A stretch of 10,760 nucleotides of DNA from Porphyromonas sp. (lineage in GTDB: Bacteria > Bacteroidota > Bacteroidia > Bacteroidales > Porphyromonadaceae). Below are positions 1 to 6,068 of the stretch, in pieces. The DNA is taken from contig JASBZJ010000049.1 in the NCBI GenBank assembly GCA_029983495.1, forward strand, positions 1 to 10,760, written 5' to 3'. Both the position numbers and the translations under genes were made by a program. Numbering within the stretch: position 1 is the stretch's first letter; the number at the start of each line of letters is the position of its first letter. Below the pieces are notes generated by a model, which saw nothing but the letters and a program-made list of their open reading frames with translations, was not told the origin of the DNA and searched no databases.

Positions 1-1
1 T

Positions 2-592
2 GCCGATGATTTGATGGACGAAATGATTACCTCGGCTTACCAGCTAGGAGAAGAGGTTGGTCGGTCCGCACAATTGCCCGAGGAAGAAAAAAAGGAAATC
101 GCTCGTAGGGTCGGTTTGGGAGCCTTAAAATACTTTATCCTAAAAGTGGATCCTCGTAAAAATATGACTTTTAACCCTAAGGAGTCGATTGATTTTAATG
201 GTAATACAGCCGCATTTATTCAGTATACTTATGCACGTATTCGTTCGCTCGAGGAGAAGGCTTTGGAAAACAATATTACTATGTTGAATCATACTGAAGG
301 CGATTGGGATAAATCATTCGAATTACATAGTTCTGAAAAAAGCCTTATCCGCTCGCTTAATGCTTATCCTCAGGTTGTAAATCAGGCCTTTTGCGATTTT
401 AGTCCGGCACTTATAGCAAACTATACCTACGATTTAGTAAAGCTTTATAACAGTTTTTACCACGATTGCCCAATATTACGTGAAGAAAACAAGGATATTC
501 TTCAATTTAGGCTTAAGCTTAGTACTCAGGTTGCTAAAGTTATTGCCTTGTCTATGTCGTTGCTTGGTATTGAAATGCCCGAAAAAATGTAA
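2..592 (+). CDS. argS: Arginyl-tRNA synthetase, C-terminal part (5' end outside window)
   Basis: This is the last 196 codons of a gene whose frame is already open at the left edge (Ala-Asp-Asp-Leu-Met precedes the first Met), so the catalytic Rossmann domain lies outside the window. ArgRS charges tRNA-Arg with arginine in the cytoplasm. The visible part covers the segment after the active site ([18 protein letters not shown], then [16 protein letters not shown]) and the helical DALR anticodon-binding domain. Family-typical signatures are [11 protein letters not shown] near residue 150 and the ending [10 protein letters not shown], where ArgRS proteins normally stop. The stop is TAA. mnmA follows after 38 bases on the same strand, so the two may be cotranscribed. 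No sign of damage in the visible part. Assignment rests on recognising these conserved segments. Confidence 0.95.
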   Translation, partial: ADDLMDEMITSAYQLGEEVGRSAQLPEEEKKEIARRVGLGALKYFILKVDPRKNMTFNPKESIDFNGNTAAFIQYTYARIRSLEEKALENNITMLNHTEGDWDKSFELHSSEKSLIRSLNAYPQVVNQAFCDFSPALIANYTYDLVKLYNSFYHDCPILREENKDILQFRLKLSTQVAKVIALSMSLLGIEMPEKM

Positions 593-630
593 AACCTTGT
601 GTTATTACATATGGTTATTTGTTGATTCGT

Positions 631-1755
631 ATGATAAATTATCCCCTTCCTGCAACTATAGATGCCTTACCTCGCACGGCTTCAATTGCCCTTTTGGCTT
701 CGGGGGGAGTTGATAGTTCGGTAGCTTTACATATGCTTGTAGAGGCTGGCTTTACACCCGATTTGTACTATATACGAATTGGGATGGAGGATGCCGAAGG
801 CGAAATAACGTGCACGGCTGAAGAAGACCTCGAAATGGTAAGGTTACTTGCTAAAAAGTATAACCTCCGTTACGAGGAAGTTGACCTGCATACCGAGTAT
901 TGGGAGCGAGTGGTTACTTATACTATCGATAGCGTAAAGAAAGGGTTAACTCCTAACCCTGATGTGATGTGTAATAAACTTATTAAGTTTGGTGTGTTCT
1001 TCGATAAGGTCGGTTACCGCTACGATTACATTGCTACGGGGCATTATGCATCAACTCGGCAAATTGGGGATAAAATATTCCTTGCTACAGCTCCAGACCC
1101 TGTAAAAGATCAAACTGATTTTCTGGCGCAAATAAACTTTAAACAAGTTTCGAAATTACTATTCCCTTTAGGCATGTTGGATAAACATCAGGTACGCGAG
1201 CTTGCCTCGAAGGTCAATTTGCCTAATGCAACCCGAAAGGATAGCCAGGGTATTTGCTTCCTAGGAAAAATAGATTATAACCAGTTTATTGAACGTTATT
1301 TAGGTGTAATGCCAGGCGATATAATTGAACTCGAAACTGGTAAAATAATGGGTAAACATAAGGGGTATTGGTTCCATACCATTGGCCAGCGCAAAGGGTT
1401 AGGTTTAAGTGGAGGCCCGTGGTTTGTGGTTAAGAAAGATTGCTCACGAAACCTACTTTATGTTAGCCGAGGTTACGACCCGTTAACGCAGTACGGAACA
1501 AAAATTATTTGTAATAGTTTCGATTTTATTACAGAGGATCTTTTTATTGATGGGGTTACACCTAAGGAAATTACATTTAAGGTAAGGCATACACCTGAGT
1601 TTACAAAAGGTTTATTCCACAAGCTTAGTAATGGTTACCTTATTGAAAGTGAAAAACCTATTCAAGGGATTGCTCCTGGGCAGTTTGCTGTTGCATACGA
1701 CCCCACAAAATCGCTCTGTTGGGGCAGTGGAGCTATAGTTGAGGGGCAGCCCTAA
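631..1755 (+). CDS. mnmA: tRNA-specific 2-thiouridylase MnmA
   Basis: MnmA activates C2 of the wobble uridine U34 of Lys, Glu and Gln tRNAs with ATP and inserts sulfur delivered by a persulfide relay; it is cytoplasmic. The 374-residue protein has the expected length. Visible motifs are the PP-loop ATP-binding SGGVDSS (residues 24-30), the NPDVMCN segment with catalytic Cys114, ATGHYA (135-140), a KDQTDFL motif (159-165), DSQGICF with the second catalytic Cys209, and [11 protein letters not shown] (249-259). The C-terminal beta-barrel ends in an [10 protein letters not shown] segment. I chose ATG 631. Two in-frame TTG codons at 619 and 622 would add only four residues, and no Shine-Dalgarno site decides between them. 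The gene ends with tandem stops TAA-TAG (1753-1758). It lies 38 bases downstream of argS, so the pair may form a tRNA-function operon. Bacteroidota often carry two mnmA paralogues; which one this is cannot be told here. Confidence 0.95.
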   Translation: MINYPLPATIDALPRTASIALLASGGVDSSVALHMLVEAGFTPDLYYIRIGMEDAEGEITCTAEEDLEMVRLLAKKYNLRYEEVDLHTEYWERVVTYTIDSVKKGLTPNPDVMCNKLIKFGVFFDKVGYRYDYIATGHYASTRQIGDKIFLATAPDPVKDQTDFLAQINFKQVSKLLFPLGMLDKHQVRELASKVNLPNATRKDSQGICFLGKIDYNQFIERYLGVMPGDIIELETGKIMGKHKGYWFHTIGQRKGLGLSGGPWFVVKKDCSRNLLYVSRGYDPLTQYGTKIICNSFDFITEDLFIDGVTPKEITFKVRHTPEFTKGLFHKLSNGYLIESEKPIQGIAPGQFAVAYDPTKSLCWGSGAIVEGQP

Positions 1756-1819
1756 TAGTGTTCTCTACTTTCTTTCTTTCTTCATAGTTAGGCACGAGGC
1801 TTACTTTTCGATTATAGGG

Positions 1820-1847
1820 TAGTTTTGTGTGTTTGTTTCTATCTTTG
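1820..1847 (+). promoter_or_regulatory. Candidate promoter -7 boxes upstream of the LRR gene
   Basis: Two matches to the Bacteroidota -7 consensus TAnnTTTG lie in the 160-base gap after mnmA: TAGTTTTG at 1820-1827 and TATCTTTG at 1840-1847. They stand 69-96 bases before the chosen ATG at 1916, a normal leader length for this phylum. Neither has a clear TTG -33 element at 19-21 bases upstream, so the call rests on the -7 boxes and position alone. Confidence 0.4.
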
Positions 1848-1915
1848 TTTGCCGTAAAGCGAGTTCTTTTTTATTTCTCTACATTATTCATTCTAACTAC
1901 AGCAAAAAAAGTATT

Positions 1916-3055
1916 ATGAAATCAAAAGTTACACTCTTCAAAAACTTCCATGTTGTTTCTATATGGTTTGTTTTGTGCTTTTTTGTGCCAAACCAACTGC
2001 TAGCACAAGCAAAAATTACCCTTGTTAGTACTAAAAGCATAGGCGAAAAAACAAGCATAAAGTTTGTTCCCGACGATAATAGTATTGTTTTAGGGGGATT
2101 GTCGGACGATTTCGAACCTCTCGAAAATGGATTTCGTTTATATACCATAACAAATCCAACCATAACATTGCAAGGTAACATCGAACAATTCTACGGAATT
2201 ATGGCGTGGGCAACCACGGTAACTGTTGATAATTGTCCTAATCTGCAAATACTTGATGTTCGGCAAAATAATCTTACCCAAATAAATATTATAAATAGCC
2301 CTAATATTGTGTCTTTAGCATGCGATGAAAATGAACTTAATCAACTGGACTTAACAGGGCTTAGTAAACTTAACGAAGTTACATGCTCGTGGAACAAACT
2401 TGAAGCAATGACTATTCCAGCTGGGTGTTTACTTAAGAAGATAAATGCCTTTGGCAATAATCTTGAGCAAGTTACTTTAAGTAATCTCCCTTTGCTAGAG
2501 GAGGCTATATTATCGATAAATACACTAACAAAAGTTATAGTTGATAATTGCCCTGCACTTATAAGTTTGAACTTGCAGGATAATGCCTTAAGTGAGGGTA
2601 GCTTTATTGATATTGCTAATAGTATCCCCAATCGCATTGGTAAGGATAATGGTGTTATAGGTGCTTATTGTGGAAATGCTTCGGATGAGGATGGAACCCT
2701 TATACCCGATAAGAACGTTTGTAGCACTGAAGCTGTTAAAATTGCAAACTCAAAGAATTGGCGAGTAGTTGAGTTTGATGGAAAGAATTGGGTTGATTAT
2801 GGAGGAAAGCCTTCTACTAATATTATTCCTTTGCAGCAGCCATGCCCAAAGGTTTACTTCAATCCTTTTACACAAGTGTTACATATTACAAATGCTTTAC
2901 CCAATGCCGAGGTTCGTGTTTATAATGTAAGTGGCGAATGTGTAGCGCAGTCTTTACTAGGTGATTCGGGGCAAGGTATTTTATCATTTTCGTTTATTCC
3001 CAGGGGGCAATACTTTGTTTCGGTAGCTGGTTTTGTTTCGTCTATCACAAAATAA
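1916..3055 (+). CDS. Secreted leucine-rich-repeat protein with T9SS C-terminal sorting domain
   Basis: The 379-residue protein starts at ATG 1916, chosen because it opens a clean signal peptide: a basic start (MKSK), a hydrophobic core around residues 12-25, and a likely cleavage after LLAQA. The frame is open further upstream, but that extension does not look like protein. Residues 102-227 are six consecutive 21-residue leucine-rich repeats (2219-2596) with a pattern close to hydrophobic-x-hydrophobic, then a Pro-x-Leu region, then x-x-N-x-Leu. Residues from about 309 to 379 resemble the type IX secretion (Por) C-terminal sorting domain: FNPFTQVLHIT, then VRVYNVSGECV, then IPRGQYFVSV, and a short end with a final Lys. 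The protein would be exported by Sec and carried across the outer membrane by T9SS, then attached to the surface or released. LRR surface proteins usually bind protein or glycan ligands; the ligand is unknown. It appears monocistronic. Confidence 0.8.
   Translation: MKSKVTLFKNFHVVSIWFVLCFFVPNQLLAQAKITLVSTKSIGEKTSIKFVPDDNSIVLGGLSDDFEPLENGFRLYTITNPTITLQGNIEQFYGIMAWATTVTVDNCPNLQILDVRQNNLTQINIINSPNIVSLACDENELNQLDLTGLSKLNEVTCSWNKLEAMTIPAGCLLKKINAFGNNLEQVTLSNLPLLEEAILSINTLTKVIVDNCPALISLNLQDNALSEGSFIDIANSIPNRIGKDNGVIGAYCGNASDEDGTLIPDKNVCSTEAVKIANSKNWRVVEFDGKNWVDYGGKPSTNIIPLQQPCPKVYFNPFTQVLHITNALPNAEVRVYNVSGECVAQSLLGDSGQGILSFSFIPRGQYFVSVAGFVSSITK
2219..2596 (+). repeat. Six tandem 63-base leucine-rich-repeat units
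   Basis: Within the secreted LRR gene, six units of exactly 63 bases (21 codons) follow each other without insertions. Unit starts are 2219, 2282, 2345, 2408, 2471 and 2534. Protein identity between units is modest except that units 1 and 6 share the segment VDNCP. At the DNA level this is 14 of 15 identical bases (2225-2239 and 2540-2554), exactly five units apart. Confidence 0.8.
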
Positions 3056-3077
3056 AATCAATAATACCATGTGAAAA

Positions 3078-3100
3078 GTACAAATCCCCCCATTTGGTAC
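3078..3100. other. Small hairpin downstream of the LRR gene
   Basis: GTACAAAT (3078-3085) and ATTTGGTAC (3092-3100) pair over eight bases with one bulged G, around a loop of six C. It lies 23 bases after the LRR stop codon. It is not followed by a T tract, so it may be a transcript-end stabiliser rather than a classical terminator, or it may be incidental. Confidence 0.35.
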
Positions 3101-3130
3101 GTAGATCTGCGAGATTTATTCGTTTAATTT

Positions 3131-3167
3131 GATGGGGCATGTGGCGAACACCACCTCCTCCCTACAG
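3131..3167 (-). repeat. REP-like GC-rich palindromic element, copy 1
   Basis: On the minus strand this begins CTGTAGGGAGG and continues through TTCGCCAC to GCCCC. It aligns with the element at 3220-3253 over most of its length. A short stem GTGG/CCAC (3141-3144 and 3151-3154) encloses CGAACA. The copy is degenerate and oriented opposite to copy 2, with the CTGTAGGG ends facing each other. It is the GC-rich island of an otherwise AT-rich 340-base gap with no gene. Confidence 0.5.
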
Positions 3168-3219
3168 TTGCCTAATATATCATACCGAGTTGTTCGCATT
3201 GCTACTATTTGTGTATTGT

Positions 3220-3253
3220 CTGTAGGGGAGGGCTTGTGTGTCCGCCCCCCTCT
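3220..3253 (+). repeat. REP-like GC-rich palindromic element, copy 2
   Basis: This begins CTGTAGGGGAGGG, passes through TTGTGTGT and ends CCGCCCCCCTCT. AGGGGAGGG pairs with CGCCCCCCT in an imperfect stem with two mismatches. It is inverted relative to copy 1 (3131-3167). The form G-rich arm, short loop, C-rich arm with a TGTAGGGG end resembles extragenic palindromes dispersed in many bacterial genomes. Copy number in this genome is unknown. Confidence 0.5.
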
Positions 3254-3307
3254 AAAATGTATTGTGATTTAGTGATAAAATTTGATGTTCAATTTGTTTC
3301 GGGCTCT

Positions 3308-3345
3308 ATGTGCATGTGGGTGAATACCTAAGGTTCTCCCCTACA
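3308..3345 (-). repeat. Possible third REP-like copy
   Basis: On the minus strand this reads TGTAGGGGAGAACC at its start and ATTCACCC further in. GGGTGAA (3318-3324) pairs with TTCTCCC (3335-3341) with one mismatch. The TGTAGGGGAG end matches copy 2 exactly for ten bases; the interior is more diverged. It lies about 50 bases past the 3' end of the convergent aminotransferase gene. This copy is the least certain of those in the gap. Confidence 0.35.
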
Positions 3346-3394
3346 TGGTACAACTCATATTAAATTCTTAGAGTCATCTTTGCTTAAGCACATG

Positions 3395-4036
3395 TTATAG
3401 GCAGGGTAAATTAATTATACTTGTAGCGGTTATCGGGCAAGTAATAGCTTTATTTAGGGGCATCATAGCATTAATTAATGCAACATGTGTATACTTAGGG
3501 AGATCGTTTACTGTTATTTTCGCTTCGGTAATACGAGTTCCTTCAGAACTAATCCCTTCGTTGAGTAATAATCTTCGCATGGTTCCTGCTAGTAATGGGG
3601 TCGAAGGGGTAACCCAATCGCCTTTTTCTGTTTTGAATAATAAATTACTGTACGACGAGTCAGTTACATGCCCTTCTTTATCGACAAGTATAACTTCGTC
3701 CACACCCGATGATAGCCGTAGCTCATCGAGTATGTGCCTTCGTAGAAACTTATATTTATAGGAATACCCTTCGGGAATGCTTACAAGGGCAAGCGTGTTA
3801 ATGGTTCGGGGCGAATATTCCTCGAAGGTGATGGATTCAATTGTTTCGCGGTAAACAATACGACACTTGGTTGTACCTATCGTTAAGTTTGGGGGGCATA
3901 ATTGCTCAATAGGGGGTAAGTGTGCTGGAATAAAGTTCAGTTCGCGTGCTGTTTGCTCCATTCTTTTGTAGTGAAGCTCAATATTTTGTGCTATACCTCG
4001 TTCGAGGCGAATTGTTTCGATAAATAGGGCGGGCAT
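3395..4036 (-). CDS. Class IV aminotransferase family protein, probable 4-amino-4-deoxychorismate lyase
   Basis: The 213-residue protein is a PLP-dependent fold type IV enzyme. The opening LFIETIRLERG and the RM of LHYKRMEQ match the short Bacteroidota PabC-like proteins. YKFLRRHILDEL (95-106) fits the family's lysine segment, with Lys96 the likely PLP Schiff-base residue. Other family segments are VDEVILVDKEGHVTDSSYSN (112-131), TPSTPLLAGTMRRLLL (143-158) and LINAMMPL (188-195). ADC lyase converts aminodeoxychorismate to p-aminobenzoate and pyruvate for folate synthesis. Branched-chain or D-amino-acid aminotransferases share this fold but are usually longer (about 280-300 residues), which favours PabC. 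In many Bacteroidota pabC lies beside or is fused to pabB; no pabB is seen here, so substrate is inferred from family only. ATG 4036 is the chosen start, with GGAAAG 8-13 bases upstream as a possible weak ribosome site. Confidence 0.8.
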   Translation of the reverse strand: MPALFIETIRLERGIAQNIELHYKRMEQTARELNFIPAHLPPIEQLCPPNLTIGTTKCRIVYRETIESITFEEYSPRTINTLALVSIPEGYSYKYKFLRRHILDELRLSSGVDEVILVDKEGHVTDSSYSNLLFKTEKGDWVTPSTPLLAGTMRRLLLNEGISSEGTRITEAKITVNDLPKYTHVALINAMMPLNKAITCPITATSIINLPCL

Positions 4037-4105
4037 AAGTTTCTTTCCTAGTATTGTTATTCTCAGCTGATTTTTTTGTTCAGTTTTTTATTCCTACAAA
4101 GCTCC

Positions 4106-4155
4106 AAAAAAATAATGGTGAACAGGGTTCTTATTGTCTGTCCACCATTATTTTT
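4106..4155 (-). terminator. Strong intrinsic terminator for the lipoprotein gene
   Basis: AAAAATAATGGTG (4108-4120) and CACCATTATTTTT (4143-4155) are perfectly complementary over 13 base pairs. After one mismatch, ACAG (4122-4125) pairs with CTGT (4138-4141). Read on the minus strand, the stem ends in a run of T complementary to 4106-4112, the classical rho-independent form. It lies 28 bases beyond the stop codon of the minus-strand lipoprotein gene and upstream of the aminotransferase gene, so the two minus-strand genes are probably separate transcripts. The T run on the plus strand could also allow bidirectional action. Confidence 0.85.
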
Positions 4156-4183
4156 GTGTTGTTTGTTGAAGCCAAGGTTCTAC

Positions 4184-4579
4184 TTATTCGTTATTTTCGG
4201 TGTCTGCATCCTTTTTTTGATAGGTAATAACCCTTGGATCACGAACCAAAGGAACGTAGTTAAAGGTCTTTTCGGTGAATATGTTGTTAACAAACTTAAT
4301 TCCTGTAACATAGTATCCTATTTTAACCGTACCACTATATTCAGGTTGGTTATAATATAGTATTTCAACTTTGTTCCCTTGTTTATCGGTGTACATATCG
4401 CTTCCATCAATGTTGTACTTTAAGGCAAGCCATTCAAAATCTTGCTCTTTCGTCATACCTAGGGTAATATTGTTCAACGCTCTTTCGGCAGGAAGTACCG
4501 ATTTTGTTGATCCACAATTTGTCAGTGTAAAAGCCAACACTGATACCAAGACCAATAGCTGTAGTTTTAGGTTTTTCAT
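4184..4579 (-). CDS. Small lipoprotein with a BamE/SmpA-like segment
   Basis: The 131-residue protein begins MKNLK, has a hydrophobic stretch (residues 6-20) and a lipobox-like LTNC with Cys22 as the probable lipidated residue. Asn at -1 is unusual against the strict consensus but tolerated in Bacteroidota. After the Cys, ITLGMTKEQ (38-46) resembles the start of SmpA/BamE-type domains, which in small outer-membrane lipoproteins fold as two helices packed on a three-stranded sheet. Beta-like segments follow (KVEILYYN at 70-77, TVKIGYYVTGIKFVNN at 84-99). The tail is polar and acidic. It is predicted to sit in the inner or outer membrane facing the periplasm. Whether it acts in outer-membrane assembly is unknown, and no bam gene is nearby. 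A strong terminator follows it, so it is probably monocistronic. Confidence 0.75.
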   Translation of the reverse strand: MKNLKLQLLVLVSVLAFTLTNCGSTKSVLPAERALNNITLGMTKEQDFEWLALKYNIDGSDMYTDKQGNKVEILYYNQPEYSGTVKIGYYVTGIKFVNNIFTEKTFNYVPLVRDPRVITYQKKDADTENNE

Positions 4580-4650
4580 GGTTGTTTAATTCTTGTCTTA
4601 GGTTTATATATTAACACATGCTCGGAATAAGTAGTTACATATTACTAGAG

Positions 4651-4658
4651 CAAAGGTA
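4651..4658 (-). promoter_or_regulatory. Candidate -7 box for the lipoprotein gene
   Basis: On the minus strand this reads TACCTTTG, an exact match to TAnnTTTG, 71 bases before the lipoprotein ATG. No convincing TTG -33 element is seen at the expected distance. Confidence 0.4.
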
Positions 4659-4698
4659 ATGAGTTTTTGTGAAGCGTATATATCCTTCGCATGGTTTA

Positions 4699-4720
4699 TT
4701 TTTTACTTGTGAGTAAAAAA
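4699..4720. other. AT-rich perfect hairpin
   Basis: TTTTTTACT (4699-4707) and AGTAAAAAA (4712-4720) form nine base pairs around TGTG. It could end a transcript in either direction, but no gene ends nearby. Confidence 0.4.
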
Positions 4721-4886
4721 CCGGGGCACTCAGGAAAAACCTGTAAAAGGGAAAAATAGTAAAGGGAAACATTTGTGTGGTGATGATATTGGGTGAATTT
4801 GTAAGCTTAACGTAAGATATAGAATGATTGGGATGAATGGCGATATTGCTTTGCCTCAATTAAACGAACTACGCAGTAGGTTATAG

Positions 4887-4918
4887 TTGTTATATTACCC
4901 AATATTTAATTACCTTTG
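4887..4918 (+). promoter_or_regulatory. Bacteroidota-type promoter reading into a non-coding stretch
   Basis: TTG (4887-4889), a 21-base spacer and TACCTTTG (4911-4918) match the TTG / TAnnTTTG promoter of Bacteroidota with normal spacing. Of the candidate promoters I list, this is the only one with both elements. A transcript would start near 4925, about 370 bases before the sirtuin start, with no protein gene between. It could serve a long leader or a small RNA. Confidence 0.5.
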
Positions 4919-5215
4919 TTGAAGGAACAGACAATAATACTTATTCCACCCATGTTCAAGAGGTGTTTGTCTTTTATCTCTTTATACGTGAGTGAACCCC
5001 CTACGGATATTTTGTTCCCTAGGACTTGGGGTGAACTATTCCAAATTATTTGCTGGTGTAAAGGCTTTTTTTCTGTTCTTAAGGCTTTTGCCCTTGTAGT
5101 TTGATTTGTTTATCCCCAAAGGTAATTGCTTTGTAGTCAATATCGTAATGTGTATTGGCTTAACAAAATGCAAGTAGCAATGTTAAAGTTCGTGCCTTAA
5201 TTAGCAAAGCATTTG

Positions 5216-5223
5216 TAACTTTG
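5216..5223 (+). promoter_or_regulatory. Candidate -7 box for the sirtuin gene
   Basis: TAACTTTG fits TAnnTTTG and lies 70 bases before the sirtuin ATG. No TTG is present 19-21 bases upstream, so the -33 element is weak or absent. Confidence 0.4.
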
Positions 5224-5293
5224 CCGATAGAGGATACATTATTAGGGGTCTGATTTTATGTGTTGAGAAAAAACTACTAATTGAGGTAATGCA

Positions 5294-5989
5294 ATGAAAA
5301 AGTTAGTTGTACTTACAGGTGCTGGGATGAGTGCCGAAAGTGGCATTTCAACATTCCGCGATAGCAATGGCTTGTGGGAAAATTACCCAGTTGAGGATGT
5401 TGCTTCTATTGAGGGGTTTGAACGTAACCCTAAATTGGTACTCGATTTTTATAATGCAAGACGGCGAAGTTACCAAGGTTGTGAACCAAATGCCGGGCAT
5501 GTGGCTTTGGTTAAGTTGGAGCAGTACTTCGAGGTTTCGATAATAACCCAAAACGTTGATGATCTACACGAGCGTGCAGGAAGTAGCAACGTTCTGCATT
5601 TGCATGGCGAGCTTATGAAAAATCGTTCCGTAGTTAACCCATTTGTTACATACGATGTTGATCCACTTAACCCTGATATTCATGTTGGCGACCTAGCACC
5701 CGATGGGTATCAACTGCGGCCGTTTATTGTTTGGTTCGGAGAGGCTGTGCCTATGATAGAACCAGCTACCGAAATATGTCGTAAAGCCGATATTTTTGTA
5801 GTTATTGGTTCGTCGCTTGTGGTATACCCAGCTGCAAGTTTGCTTTATTACGCACCACAAAATTGCCCTATATATGTAATAGATCCTAAGCCTATAAGCA
5901 CACGAAACAATAGTAATATAGAGCATATTGCCACTACAGCTACCGAAGGTGTAAAAATACTTGCTCAAAAACTGGGGGTCACTTTATAG
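5294..5989 (+). CDS. cobB: NAD-dependent protein deacylase (sirtuin), lacking the zinc-binding cysteines
   Basis: Sirtuins remove acyl groups from protein lysines using NAD, giving nicotinamide and O-acyl-ADP-ribose. The 231-residue protein has the standard Rossmann motifs: GAGMSAESGI (9-18), FRD (21-23), QNVD (86-89), HLHGE with catalytic His104, and GSS (172-174). Tyr53 and Arg56 in FYNARRR match the YxxR pair that in E. coli CobB and human SIRT5 binds acidic acyl groups, so succinyl or malonyl removal is plausible besides deacetylation. The stretch after HLHGE (about 106-148), where most sirtuins have four zinc-binding Cys, contains none; the protein's only Cys are 63, 162 and 191. Related Bacteroidota sirtuins share a GDLxPDGxQLRPxIVWFGE segment, seen here at 132-150, so this is probably a lineage trait and not damage. 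GAGG lies 8 bases before ATG 5294, which supports this start. The lipoprotein gene downstream follows after 79 bases. Confidence 0.93.
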   Translation: MKKLVVLTGAGMSAESGISTFRDSNGLWENYPVEDVASIEGFERNPKLVLDFYNARRRSYQGCEPNAGHVALVKLEQYFEVSIITQNVDDLHERAGSSNVLHLHGELMKNRSVVNPFVTYDVDPLNPDIHVGDLAPDGYQLRPFIVWFGEAVPMIEPATEICRKADIFVVIGSSLVVYPAASLLYYAPQNCPIYVIDPKPISTRNNSNIEHIATTATEGVKILAQKLGVTL

Positions 5990-6068
5990 CGTTATTCATG
6001 ATTTATGTTAGAACGTTTTAGAAAAGAAAGAGGATCAAGTATCCGAATTTAACAATGGCTTTTTAATT

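Larger units (their letters stand above)
4580..5293. other. 714-base divergent intergenic region without a credible protein gene
   Basis: Between the minus-strand lipoprotein gene and the plus-strand sirtuin gene I see no open frame with protein-like composition. The two largest frames (74 codons at 4635-4859 minus, 62 codons at 4916-5104 plus) lack family motifs, start context and normal residue usage. The region holds an AT-rich hairpin (TTTTTTACT 4699-4707 with AGTAAAAAA 4712-4720, loop TGTG), a small CAGG/CCTG hairpin (4731-4743), a good promoter (4887-4918), an AAGGC/GCC hairpin (5081-5095) and a possible sirtuin -7 box (5216-5223). Confidence 0.6.

Noticed and set aside
1829..1915. An in-frame upstream extension of the LRR gene starting at a TTG codon
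   Set aside because: The ATG at 1916 opens a standard signal peptide. The extension would bury it and overlaps candidate promoter boxes.
4076..4360. A 94-codon plus-strand open frame
   Set aside because: It runs through the 13-bp terminator hairpin and overlaps the lipoprotein gene in antisense. It is a shadow frame.
4635..4859. A 74-codon minus-strand open frame
   Set aside because: Its composition is not protein-like, no motif or ribosome site is visible, and it lies in an AT-rich gap where such frames are expected by chance.
4999..5035. A CCCCCTAC segment and nearby GTTCCC/GGGGTGAAC pairing as a possible further REP-like copy
   Set aside because: The match to the other copies is limited to a few C-rich bases, and the arms do not form a comparable stem.
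4916..5104. A 62-codon plus-strand open frame just after a good promoter
   Set aside because: It begins with TTG inside the promoter box itself, so a transcript from that promoter could not include the start. No recognisable domain.
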